From Acinetobacter haemolyticus (GTDB lineage Bacteria > Pseudomonadota > Gammaproteobacteria > Pseudomonadales > Moraxellaceae), in the NCBI RefSeq assembly GCF_900406815.1, contig NZ_OVCN01000015.1, positions 1 through 64,000 of the forward strand: a DNA stretch of 64,000 bases. Reading direction: 5' to 3'. A program made the position numbers and the translations under genes. A model generated the notes under the pieces. The model was given only the letters and a program-made list of their open reading frames with translations. It searched no databases and was not told where the DNA came from. Within the stretch, counting starts at the first letter, position 1. Each line of letters begins with the position of its first letter. This document shows positions 28,912 through 37,259 of this stretch, one piece after another.

Positions 28912-31900
28912 ATGGAAAACTTGGGAAATAGCCAGCAACAGAGAAAAAGTCTGTTTCGACTATCAAAGCTTGCACTTGCAATCTATACCGTGGGAATCGG
29001 GAGTATAGCCTTACCGTTACATTCTGCGTATGCAGCAACGACAAATGCCAAATCTTATAATATTTCAGCAGGTACATTGGCCAATGTGTTAAATCAATTT
29101 GCTGAGCAATCGGGCACTTCGCTTGCAATCGATGCACAACAGTTAAAAGGCAAAAATAGTACTGGCCTAAAAGGAAGTTACTCCATAGAGCAAGGCTTTC
29201 AACATATTCTCATGAACACAGAATTTTATGCTGTGAAAGTTGGGCAAGGCTATACACTCACAAAAAAAGCACCACCATTAACGGTCAATCAAGCTGCTTT
29301 AGTTTCACCTATGAGTGATCAGCGCGATTCAATGAACGAAGCCTCAGCTCGTTTAGCTCCTATCGTTGTCTACGGTCAAGAAGATCGTGATACACAAGGC
29401 TATAACAAAGTTTATGACGCAAATCATTCTTCAGTGTATGCAGGTAAAGAATATGTAGAGCGTTTTAAAGGTACGAATCCCGCTGATATATTACAAGGTA
29501 TGGTCGGGGTGTATAGTGGTGATGCGCGGAATAGCGGCGCACTTGATCCAAGTGTTCGCGGTGTGCAAGGTGTCGGTAGAGTACCATTAACCATTGATGG
29601 AACAGAGCAATCGATCGCTGTTTGGCGAGGGTATAACGGTGTTAACAATCGGAATTATATTGATCCGAACTTGATCGCTGGGATCGAGGTCATCAAAGGA
29701 CCTTCACTAGAACGTAATGCCACAACATCTGTTGGCGGTGGGGTGCTGGTTAAAACACTTGAAGCTGATGATATTGTTCGCGCAGGAAAAACCTTTGCTG
29801 CTGAATTAAAAGTAGAAGGCTCAACGAACTCAATAGATCCATCGCTACCCGACATGAGTAAGGTTGGTCGAGATTATAGTGAGACAACACCATGGATTGA
29901 AATAGATCGTGCACGATATGATCCTGATATTTACAAGAAAAATAGAACTCGAAAAGATAACTCTAATTTCTCTGGCGATGATTTAGCCGGTCGACTTGCA
30001 CTGGCAATGAAACAAGATCAATTCGATTTATTGGCTGTTTATGCTGTTCGGGAACGTGGTAACTATTTTTCTGGTACGCACGGTGCTGGTTATTACAAAC
30101 GTGCTGAACCTAATAATGACAATTTCGATTTTATTCCATACTTTGCACATGCCTATAAACCAGGTGATGAAGTTCCAAATACATCTAGCAAGATGGAATC
30201 TTGGCTTTTCAAAGGAACATATCGACCTACAGATTTCCAAACATTCAAACTTACTTATCGCGATACTAAAAATAAATTTGGCGAAATCATGCCATCGCGC
30301 ATTCAATGGGGAATAACGCCTGATTTGGGTGTACCTCAATGGCCGCTCAGTGATGTCCGTTCAAAAGCATACAGTTTGGAATACAAATTTAAACCTGAGC
30401 ACAATCAGTGGGTTGATTTATATGCCAATGTTTGGCAAACCGATACTGAAAGCCAGACTTATACTCGTGGCGGTTGGCCAACCACGATAGACTTTCGTGA
30501 TAACAAAATTATTAATACCGCTATCAGTCATTCAGATAATACCCGTAAGGGCATTACCGTGAGCAATAAAGCACATTTAACTGATCAACTCGATTTGACG
30601 CTGGGTGGAAGCTTCTTAAAAGAAAAACTGACATCTGATGATGTCTATGGTGATCATGGCTCAAGCTATTCTTTATACCAAGCCTTACCTCGTGCAGGCC
30701 GTAGAGAAGAGAAAACATTTGATTTTAATTTTAATTATCGTCCATTGTCTTGGTTAAGCTTCGATGCGGGTATGCGTTACCGTTCTTATTGGGCTTTTGA
30801 TGACTTCTTAAACAAATCAATCCGTGATGGGGTTGATCCTACGCTCAATCCATTATTTACCAAGAAAAATAGACTCAAAGAATATAGTTTTGAATATCGA
30901 ACCATGCCTGGAAATTATGATGCTCAGCAGCAGCGCATGATCAACCTACTATCGCAACGCTATGCAACGAGCAATCCTGATTGGGATGGTCGCTTAGAGA
31001 CTGTACCTGCATCAGAGACAAATTTATATAGCCGAATTTGGTCACAAATCAATACGTTGACATGGAAAGCAGATCCAAATGGTCATTTGGCTTTGGCTGA
31101 CAACATTTTGGATCAACTGAACGCTTTAGATCAGAAATATGTAGTAATCGGAAATGGCTTTAAGCCCGCTGTAATTGAACAAGTTCCCATTGAATCTGTA
31201 AACAAAGTTAAAGATAGCGGTTGGGCACCTCAGTTAAGTGCTGCCATTCAATTGACTGAAAATAACCGACTCTATGCACGTTATGCTGAGGAATATCGTT
31301 TGCCGAGTTTATTTGAAAGCACTGTCGGTTTTTCAGCAATGATGCCTTATCAAACCGTCAAACCAGAACATGTTTTTAACTATGAAGTGGGTTATGTCTA
31401 TGATATGCGTGACTGGTTCAGTTCAGCACGCAATGCTGATTTTAAACTGGCGTATTACTACAACAAGACCAAGAACGTGATTGAAAGAAATCAAAATCTG
31501 ATTTTTACCAACATGGATGAGCAAAAACTTTCAGGTCTAGAACTGCAAAGCCGTTTTGACAGTGGTGCTTTCTTCACAGATTTAAGTTTGGCTTATAACC
31601 TCAAAAATGAAGTCTGTGATAGCAATAGTGCGATTGACAGGATGATCAATAGTGGCACTGTACAAACAGATCATGGCATTCAATTCCGTGATGCTTACCA
31701 ACGCTGCGTCGATGATGGCTTTCCCAATGGTTATCTGGTGACAATGTCTACGCCAGAACTCAGTGCACATGCATTATTCGGCGCACGTTTTTTTGATGAA
31801 GCGCTTGAACTTGGGGCACGTGCAACTTTCTATAAAGGTTATGAAAGCCCACTGCGTAAAAATAATGATGATAGCGTCAATAAAGGTTACTACCTCAATG

Positions 31901-32085
31901 TTCCTTTGGCGTGGGACGATACATGGATTTTTGATGCTTATGCACGCTATCAAGTAGATACCTACAACACCGTTGAGTTTGTAGGAAATAATCTTTCAAA
32001 CCAATTTTATATTGATCCGCTTACTCGGAGTGCGATGGCCGCACCTGGTCGCATTCTTAAAATCAGTTGGACCACTAAGTTTTAA
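28912..32085 (+). CDS. hphR: TonB-dependent haem/hemophilin receptor with signalling domain
   Basis: A 1057-residue outer-membrane receptor. A signal peptide ends near HSAYA. It is followed by an STN signalling domain (YNISAGTLANVLNQFAEQ, about residues 45-120), a plug domain (DILQGMVGVYSGDARNSGAL, SVRGVQGVGRVPLTIDG), and a 22-strand barrel ending in aromatic-plus-F (WTTKF). The STN domain makes it a partner of the FecR protein. The gene next to it encodes hemophilin, so it is likely the HphR-type receptor that takes haem from that protein. I chose ATG 28912, after TGGGGTG, over an ATG 12 codons upstream. The symbol is by locus resemblance. Confidence 0.85.
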   Translation: MENLGNSQQQRKSLFRLSKLALAIYTVGIGSIALPLHSAYAATTNAKSYNISAGTLANVLNQFAEQSGTSLAIDAQQLKGKNSTGLKGSYSIEQGFQHILMNTEFYAVKVGQGYTLTKKAPPLTVNQAALVSPMSDQRDSMNEASARLAPIVVYGQEDRDTQGYNKVYDANHSSVYAGKEYVERFKGTNPADILQGMVGVYSGDARNSGALDPSVRGVQGVGRVPLTIDGTEQSIAVWRGYNGVNNRNYIDPNLIAGIEVIKGPSLERNATTSVGGGVLVKTLEADDIVRAGKTFAAELKVEGSTNSIDPSLPDMSKVGRDYSETTPWIEIDRARYDPDIYKKNRTRKDNSNFSGDDLAGRLALAMKQDQFDLLAVYAVRERGNYFSGTHGAGYYKRAEPNNDNFDFIPYFAHAYKPGDEVPNTSSKMESWLFKGTYRPTDFQTFKLTYRDTKNKFGEIMPSRIQWGITPDLGVPQWPLSDVRSKAYSLEYKFKPEHNQWVDLYANVWQTDTESQTYTRGGWPTTIDFRDNKIINTAISHSDNTRKGITVSNKAHLTDQLDLTLGGSFLKEKLTSDDVYGDHGSSYSLYQALPRAGRREEKTFDFNFNYRPLSWLSFDAGMRYRSYWAFDDFLNKSIRDGVDPTLNPLFTKKNRLKEYSFEYRTMPGNYDAQQQRMINLLSQRYATSNPDWDGRLETVPASETNLYSRIWSQINTLTWKADPNGHLALADNILDQLNALDQKYVVIGNGFKPAVIEQVPIESVNKVKDSGWAPQLSAAIQLTENNRLYARYAEEYRLPSLFESTVGFSAMMPYQTVKPEHVFNYEVGYVYDMRDWFSSARNADFKLAYYYNKTKNVIERNQNLIFTNMDEQKLSGLELQSRFDSGAFFTDLSLAYNLKNEVCDSNSAIDRMINSGTVQTDHGIQFRDAYQRCVDDGFPNGYLVTMSTPELSAHALFGARFFDEALELGARATFYKGYESPLRKNNDDSVNKGYYLNVPLAWDDTWIFDAYARYQVDTYNTVEFVGNNLSNQFYIDPLTRSAMAAPGRILKISWTTKF

Positions 32086-32130
32086 CTCAGAATTTAATTC
32101 CTGCTTTTGGTGAGTTGGAATTAGATAGGC

Positions 32131-32227
32131 GTAAATAATAGATTTGAATGATTATTATTTACATAACTAAAAAGCAGTTTTATAGATTCAACTGCTCATA
32201 CAACGACATGATAGCGATAACGTTATC
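32131..32227. repeat. cluster of inverted repeats before hphA
   Basis: Three symmetric elements lie in the 188-base gap: GTAAATAATA / TATTATTTAC (32131-32140 and 32153-32162), AGCAGTT / AACTGCT (32173-32196), and the perfect palindrome GATAACGTTATC (32216-32227). The first overlaps an AATGATTATTATTT stretch resembling part of a Fur box. They may regulate the hemophilin gene separately or end most receptor transcripts. Confidence 0.5.
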
Positions 32228-32273
32228 CTTATTGAAACAATAACTTATCTTCAAATAAATGGAGTAACAATAA

Positions 32274-33065
32274 ATGAAATTCTCTCAACTATTCATCGGT
32301 TTGATCGCATGTTCTGCTGTATTTTCACATGCAGCTATTGATGGTGCTTCTAGCAATGAGGCAAACATTAGAATTGGTGCGGCAGCAAATGCTAACCATC
32401 CAGGCGGTGCAGCGGCAGTATCTGTAGAAGCTGCAGGAGCACCCTACAACGCATTTACAGGTTTTAGTTCTTTAAAAGGCTTGGCACAAGCATTTGCTGC
32501 ACAAGGTACCAGCAATACCAATGTTACTGTGGGTACCAAGACCTTTAATATTTCTCACATTCCTGTATCGGCTATGCCACCTTCACATAGTGCTTTGGGT
32601 AATTTTAATTTTGGTCAGGTGGGTACGCAGGAAGTCTATTTTGGTGAGTGGTGGAAGGCTGGTGATACAGCAGCGAGTGCGAGTCATACGGTCTATTATG
32701 CGGGTGACAATAGCAATACCACCGTACCAACAGCAGGTACTGCAACTTATACCGTTGCAGGTATTAATGGATCTGCGACGAATCTGTTAACTGGTAATTT
32801 CACTGCGAATTTTGGTACGGGCACACTTGAAGGTTCTTTAAATGGAACAGGTACAGCGGTTTCAAACTTAACATTGAATGGTGTGACATTTAATCCAGGT
32901 ACTGCTGAGTTTGCGGGCGCAGCAAGTGCCAATGGTACAGCGGGGTTAAATAATTCAGGTATTGTTCAAGGACATTTCTTTGGTGCAAATGCTGCGGCTT
33001 TAGCCGGTATCGCCGAGTTTAATAACGCATCTTATAACACTGCATTTGGCGGTGCGAAAAACTAA
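32274..33065 (+). CDS. hphA: hemophilin, secreted haem-binding protein
   Basis: A 263-residue secreted protein. A signal peptide (residues 1-20, SAVFSHA) is followed by a small-residue-rich haem-binding domain and a C-terminal beta-barrel (about 155-263) with GNFTANFGTGTLEGSL and GIVQGHFFGANAAALAGIAE. This is the TbpB-like barrel pattern that marks Slam-dependent cargo. There is no lipobox cysteine, so it is released rather than lipid-anchored. The next gene encodes a Slam translocator. This pair, together with the receptor, TonB and heme oxygenase, matches the hemophilin locus described in Acinetobacter baumannii. A strong GGAG precedes the ATG. Confidence 0.88.
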   Translation: MKFSQLFIGLIACSAVFSHAAIDGASSNEANIRIGAAANANHPGGAAAVSVEAAGAPYNAFTGFSSLKGLAQAFAAQGTSNTNVTVGTKTFNISHIPVSAMPPSHSALGNFNFGQVGTQEVYFGEWWKAGDTAASASHTVYYAGDNSNTTVPTAGTATYTVAGINGSATNLLTGNFTANFGTGTLEGSLNGTGTAVSNLTLNGVTFNPGTAEFAGAASANGTAGLNNSGIVQGHFFGANAAALAGIAEFNNASYNTAFGGAKN

Positions 33066-33073
33066 TCGTAGCG

Positions 33074-33109
33074 AAAGGGATCTACATCTGTAGGTTCCTT
33101 TTGTTTTTT
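33074..33109 (+). terminator. attenuator/terminator between hphA and hsmA
   Basis: AAAGGGATCTAC-ATCT-GTAGGTTCCTTT forms a 12-bp stem using two G-U pairs, followed by TGTTTTTTT. It lies nine bases after the hphA stop. Partial readthrough would give much hemophilin and little exporter. Confidence 0.75.
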
Positions 33110-33147
33110 TATGTGTTGATGATTTTACTTTCTGGTTTGCGGTTGAT

Positions 33148-34635
33148 ATGAAACGAACATTGCTGTGTTGCTTGGCTTTATGGGCAAATACATCACTCTA
33201 TGCAGATGATGAGACTCAACTTCGCCTAAATCAAAGCCTCGATCAGCAGTTATTCCAGCAACAGCGTTCACTTCAAGCACAAGGTACGATTCGGAGCATT
33301 GAAAAACTACCTGAACTCCAAATCAATGGAAAAGTCTATGTCGTAGAGAAGAACCAAGATGATCTAGCCAAAGCGCTATATCTAGCGGTTATGCAAAAAC
33401 AATGGGTAAATGTTCAAATTTATTTGACGCATTATCAAAGCTATCCTGAGTATGATCAGGCTTTAACTGATTTCGCTGAAGGTGCATTGGCACGTGCTCA
33501 GGGACAACTAAAACTGGCTGAACAAAAATTCCAAAGCAGTTTAAATAAACAACCGAACAATCTGATTTGTGAACTCGAGTTAGCGCGTGTGCTGTTTGAA
33601 CAACAGAAGAACAAAGAGGCAGCACACCTTTTTATAACGATTCAAAATAAATTAAAACAAAGTGATCACAGTGTCATTCCACCTGAAGTACAAAAAACGG
33701 TTCAGCTTTTCGTCAAAGCGCTTGCTCAACGAGATGCATGGCAAGGTTCTATTGCTATAGGTCCTACTTATGCGAGTAATCTAAATAGTTCATCAGAACA
33801 AAGTAAAACTTGGACGCTGTATGGCATGGATAAAGATGGCAACATTATCCCAGCTAAAATTACCAGAGGAAGCCCAAAAGCAGTTTCAGCAAATGGTCTA
33901 GATTATGACGCTAGCCTGATCAAACGCTTTTCCATTAAAGAAAATCATGGCGTTGCACTACGTGCTCTAGCTTATGGCCAGTCTTACGATAACCAAAGCA
34001 ATTATAATGAATCCACCCTCAACGTTAATGTAGGTTATAGCTATTACAATTTAAAAAACCAAATTAATTTCAGTCCACTATTTGAACACAGACGTTACGG
34101 TAACGAAGGTTTATACGACGCTTGGGGCGGACGGATTGAATGGATGCGATTTATTTCAGGGGATAAAGCACTCAAACTTGAAGCAGAAATTAAAGACTTT
34201 GATTACCACACTTATAAAACACTTAATGGGCAAGAACGTTCGGTGCTGGCGACTTTTTGGAAAATTTTGCCACAACAATGGACATTCTTTGGTGGACTGG
34301 ATGTCCTCGATCGTTCGACTCAAGAACAATATATCGCGGCTTACCAGCAACAAGGAATTCGTCTGGGTATAAGCAAACCATGGAATATTGGAATTAATAC
34401 AACATTATTAAGTTCTTATCGTTGGCGACAGTTTGATCAATATGCAAAGGTTTATGAAGCAAGACGACATGATTTTGAACAAAATTATACTTTTGTTGTG
34501 CAAATGCCACGCTACAAATTTCATGGTGTAACACCGAATTTAACGTATCGCTATAACCATAATGATAGCAATGTGGATTGGTTGTACACCTATGACAAGC
34601 ACAATGTCAGCCTGAAATTCGAACACCGTTTCTAG
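33148..34635 (+). CDS. hsmA: Slam-type outer-membrane translocator for hemophilin
   Basis: A 495-residue surface lipoprotein assembly modulator. Residues 1-19 are a signal peptide (ANTSLYA). Residues about 75-200 are tetratricopeptide-like repeats (YDQALTDFAEGALARAQ, LAEQKFQSSLNKQPNN, LICELELARVLFEQQKNKEA). Residues about 205-495 form a DUF560-type 14-strand barrel starting GSIAIGPTYASNLNSSSE and ending in FEHRF. It moves its cargo, here the upstream hemophilin, across the outer membrane. Genes for cargo and exporter are adjacent, separated by an attenuator. Confidence 0.9.
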   Translation: MKRTLLCCLALWANTSLYADDETQLRLNQSLDQQLFQQQRSLQAQGTIRSIEKLPELQINGKVYVVEKNQDDLAKALYLAVMQKQWVNVQIYLTHYQSYPEYDQALTDFAEGALARAQGQLKLAEQKFQSSLNKQPNNLICELELARVLFEQQKNKEAAHLFITIQNKLKQSDHSVIPPEVQKTVQLFVKALAQRDAWQGSIAIGPTYASNLNSSSEQSKTWTLYGMDKDGNIIPAKITRGSPKAVSANGLDYDASLIKRFSIKENHGVALRALAYGQSYDNQSNYNESTLNVNVGYSYYNLKNQINFSPLFEHRRYGNEGLYDAWGGRIEWMRFISGDKALKLEAEIKDFDYHTYKTLNGQERSVLATFWKILPQQWTFFGGLDVLDRSTQEQYIAAYQQQGIRLGISKPWNIGINTTLLSSYRWRQFDQYAKVYEARRHDFEQNYTFVVQMPRYKFHGVTPNLTYRYNHNDSNVDWLYTYDKHNVSLKFEHRF

Positions 34636-34644
34636 GAGAGGCTG

Positions 34645-35559
34645 ATGAAATTAAAAAATCTATCTCCAAATTACAAACAACAATTTTCCCGCTCTTCTGA
34701 TTTGGCATTTCTTCATCTTGGGAAATGGGGCGTTGGATGTACAGTCATGCTTTTGCATATCGCAGCATTGTGGTTGCTCAGCCATTTGATAGAACCGTAT
34801 AGATTGGATAGCGCACCTAAAGTGAATGCATTGAAAGTGCATTTTGTTTCATTGTCCAGTGCAGAACAACCATCACTACGTTCATCTGAACAAAGTAACA
34901 TTTCAAGCAAGTCAGAGAAGCAAAACCTAAGCGCATCAGAGAGTTCAAATGCAACTGTATCGTTTAAACCCGCGGAAAATACTCGCACACTCAGCAGCAC
35001 ACATGCTGATCGTGTGATATCAGATAGCCAGCCAAAACATAATCATAAAAATGAGCAAGCTACCTCAACTCAGGTGTCTATAGATTCAGAGCCAACCCTC
35101 AATAAAGATCTGACCTTAAAAACAAAACAGATTGAACAACAGCTCACAACGAAGCAAGGTCCAAGTGCATCTCAACAACAAGGAGAGAACCATTCCAACG
35201 CTGGTGGAGTGACGACACCCGCGACAGAACAGGAACTTGCACGTGCTCCAGATAGTCAAGTCGCCCCAAATGAACCATTACAAGTGAGTCGTGTAGATGT
35301 GTTGAGTTTTGCAAAACTAAGCTATGAGGATCGTGAACTAAAACAACAAGATCGCACGGTTGAACTTCGTATTCGTATTAATGAAAACGGTCAGGCGACA
35401 GATATTCAATTACAAAAAAGCTCAGGCATTAGCAGCTTGGATCAACGTGTCATACAAGCTGCACTTAAATCAAAATTTAAATCTTATCAAGTGAACGGTC
35501 GAGCAGTGGCCGTGGTCGTGGACTTCCCAGTCCAACTTAAACTCAGTCGGAATCGTTAA
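34645..35559 (+). CDS. tonB: TonB-family energy transducer
   Basis: A 304-residue protein with one membrane helix (VGCTVMLLHIAALWLLSHLI, about residues 31-50). A long Ser/Gln-rich periplasmic spacer lacks the usual Pro-Lys repeat. The C-terminal TonB domain (about 215-304; VELRIRINENGQATDIQLQK, YQVNGRAVAVVVDFPVQL) follows. It links the inner-membrane ExbBD motor to TonB receptors. Placed between the Slam gene and heme oxygenase, it is probably dedicated to the hemophilin receptor. No exbB or exbD is present in the window. RBS AGGAG precedes the ATG. Confidence 0.9.
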   Translation: MKLKNLSPNYKQQFSRSSDLAFLHLGKWGVGCTVMLLHIAALWLLSHLIEPYRLDSAPKVNALKVHFVSLSSAEQPSLRSSEQSNISSKSEKQNLSASESSNATVSFKPAENTRTLSSTHADRVISDSQPKHNHKNEQATSTQVSIDSEPTLNKDLTLKTKQIEQQLTTKQGPSASQQQGENHSNAGGVTTPATEQELARAPDSQVAPNEPLQVSRVDVLSFAKLSYEDRELKQQDRTVELRIRINENGQATDIQLQKSSGISSLDQRVIQAALKSKFKSYQVNGRAVAVVVDFPVQLKLSRNR

Positions 35560-35593
35560 ACCACCCATGCTATCTATTTTTAGGAGAAAGAAA

Positions 35594-36190
35594 ATGAATG
35601 CAGCAACAGAACAAATGATTACCAATCAATTGTCACAACGTTTAAGGCAAGAAACCGCAACTGAACATGAGCGTATGCATAAATTGATGGCTGAAGCAGC
35701 GGTATTTTCGAGTAAAGAGCGATATACACAATTCACCTTGTCACAATACTACTTTCAGAAAGAGATTGAACATCTTTTCGAAAAGCAAGGCGTGGCGGAA
35801 CTCATCCCGGATTTAGACATGCGTGGACGTTCTCAACAGGCACTGGCAGATTTGCAAGACTTGGGGCTACAACCCAAAGGCGAACCATTACAAAGTAAAA
35901 ATGTCGAATTACCTGAAGCACTAGGTTGGATCTACGTTTCGGAAGGCTCAACTTTAGGCGCAGCATTTTTATTTAAAGAAGCACAAAAGTATTTAGGTTT
36001 TTCTGAAACTTTTGCTGCTCGAAATCTTGCTGCCTATCCAGAAGGACGTGCCAAAGTATGGAAACGCTTTGTACAGGCTTTAGATGAAGCAGGCTTTGAT
36101 CAATCTCAACAAGACCGTGTGATCCAAGGGGCTTTAGATGCTTTTGGTTATTTTGGTGATGCACTTAACAGATTGGATCAAAAGCACTAA
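35594..36190 (+). CDS. hemO: biliverdin-producing heme oxygenase
   Basis: A 198-residue cytoplasmic heme oxygenase that opens imported haem to biliverdin, CO and iron. The N-terminal LRQETATEHERMHKLM contains the likely proximal haem ligand His25, and GWIYVSEGSTLGAAFLFKEA is the distal-helix glycine-rich stretch. I chose ATG 35594, preceded by AGGAGAAAGAAA, over an ATG nine codons upstream. It ends the receptor-hemophilin-Slam-TonB unit and supplies iron release. The symbol follows the hemO cluster of Acinetobacter. Confidence 0.92.
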   Translation: MNAATEQMITNQLSQRLRQETATEHERMHKLMAEAAVFSSKERYTQFTLSQYYFQKEIEHLFEKQGVAELIPDLDMRGRSQQALADLQDLGLQPKGEPLQSKNVELPEALGWIYVSEGSTLGAAFLFKEAQKYLGFSETFAARNLAAYPEGRAKVWKRFVQALDEAGFDQSQQDRVIQGALDAFGYFGDALNRLDQKH

Positions 36191-36292
36191 ATCATTGAGA
36201 AGCAATTTTTATTTATCCAGATTGGGGAAATACACAGCAAAGATTAGAAAATTCTCAAAGCACTTAACTCATCAAACTATGCCTAACTGAGT

Positions 36293-36727
36293 ATGAAACA
36301 TATGGATCACACAGAGAATAAGTTAAATATGGAACTAACCTCCGCACCATCACCAGAAAATAAAGTCGCACGTTCGATTTGGTGGCGCATGTTATTTATA
36401 TGTCTCGCTTGGTTATGCATTGCATTAGGCGTACTCGGGATTTTTATTCCCGGTTTACCAACTGTCGATTTTATTTTATTGGCAGTCTTCTTTGCGGCGA
36501 GGGGATCAGAAAAGCTTCATCAATGGCTATTAAATCATCGCTTTGTCGGTCCGATCATAAAAGAATGGAGGGAAAATCGTCGCATACCTAAAAAAGCGAA
36601 ATATATGTCAACTGTGAGTATGAGTGTCGCTGCAGGTCTTATGATCTGGACGATTCCACATCCTTGGGTGGTATATCCGCTCATTGCCTGTATGGCTGCA
36701 GTTCTGATTTGGATGTGGAGCAAATAG
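36293..36727 (+). CDS. YbaN/DUF454 family inner-membrane protein
   Basis: A 144-residue small membrane protein of the DUF454 family. It has GIFIPGLPTVDFILLAVFFAARGSEKLHQW (conserved PGLPT and helix), then HRFVGPIIKEW, then a C-terminal pair of helices. There are about three membrane segments. Function is unknown; DUF454 genes often sit next to heme oxygenase or iron genes, as here, where it follows hemO by about 100 bases. The start at 36293 or the next Met at 36299 is not decided. Confidence 0.8.
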   Translation: MKHMDHTENKLNMELTSAPSPENKVARSIWWRMLFICLAWLCIALGVLGIFIPGLPTVDFILLAVFFAARGSEKLHQWLLNHRFVGPIIKEWRENRRIPKKAKYMSTVSMSVAAGLMIWTIPHPWVVYPLIACMAAVLIWMWSK

Positions 36728-36788
36728 TTAATTCGATCTATCTATACAGGATTGTGGGACTAAATGCATAAAATTGAACCATATATTT

Positions 36789-36805
36789 ATGATAATAATT
36801 ATCAT
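36789..36805. promoter_or_regulatory. Fur box before the DUF3649 operon
   Basis: ATGATAAT-A-ATTATCAT is an almost perfect 17-bp palindrome matching the Fur core. It lies 103 bases before the DUF3649 gene. Confidence 0.85.
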
Positions 36806-36907
36806 TATTGTTATTTTTATTGGTTTTGTGTATCCTCCAAGCACTTTTTTAATAATAGATTAAGGTGGGGATGATCTCAAATAGTCCTCACCACTATTGG
36901 TATCGTT

Positions 36908-37255
36908 ATGACTATTGAAGCATCAGTTCCCTTTGTCGCCACTAAGACCGTTTCCAAAAAAAATATTCAACGATCAGCTTTAATTAAATATCGTCTGATG
37001 GTCTTATCTCGCTTTGTATTGGCAATTTTTGGTGGTTATTACTTTGCAGCTATTGCAGCGATGCTAATTGTATTTTTATTTCCAACTGAACCATTAAAAG
37101 CAAATACTGTTTTAAGCGTCACCATGCTGGCTTTTATCATTCATTGTGCTTTGTTCATTTGGGTTTTTATGGTCAACTCAACGCTTAAAGTCTGGCTCTC
37201 AGTGGTACTGCCGAGTGTATTGATGACCCTGATCTATTTATTGTTACAAGGGTGA
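36908..37255 (+). CDS. DUF3649 domain membrane protein
   Basis: A 115-residue integral membrane protein with three or four hydrophobic segments (FVLAIFGGYYFAAIAAMLIV is typical of DUF3649). It is the first gene of a three-gene set with a PepSY protein and a DUF3325 protein. This set recurs beside siderophore or haem receptors in proteobacteria and is thought to help iron-complex reduction or passage at the inner membrane. The exact job is unknown. Iron control by the upstream Fur box is likely. Confidence 0.78.
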   Translation: MTIEASVPFVATKTVSKKNIQRSALIKYRLMVLSRFVLAIFGGYYFAAIAAMLIVFLFPTEPLKANTVLSVTMLAFIIHCALFIWVFMVNSTLKVWLSVVLPSVLMTLIYLLLQG

Positions 37256-37259
37256 CATC

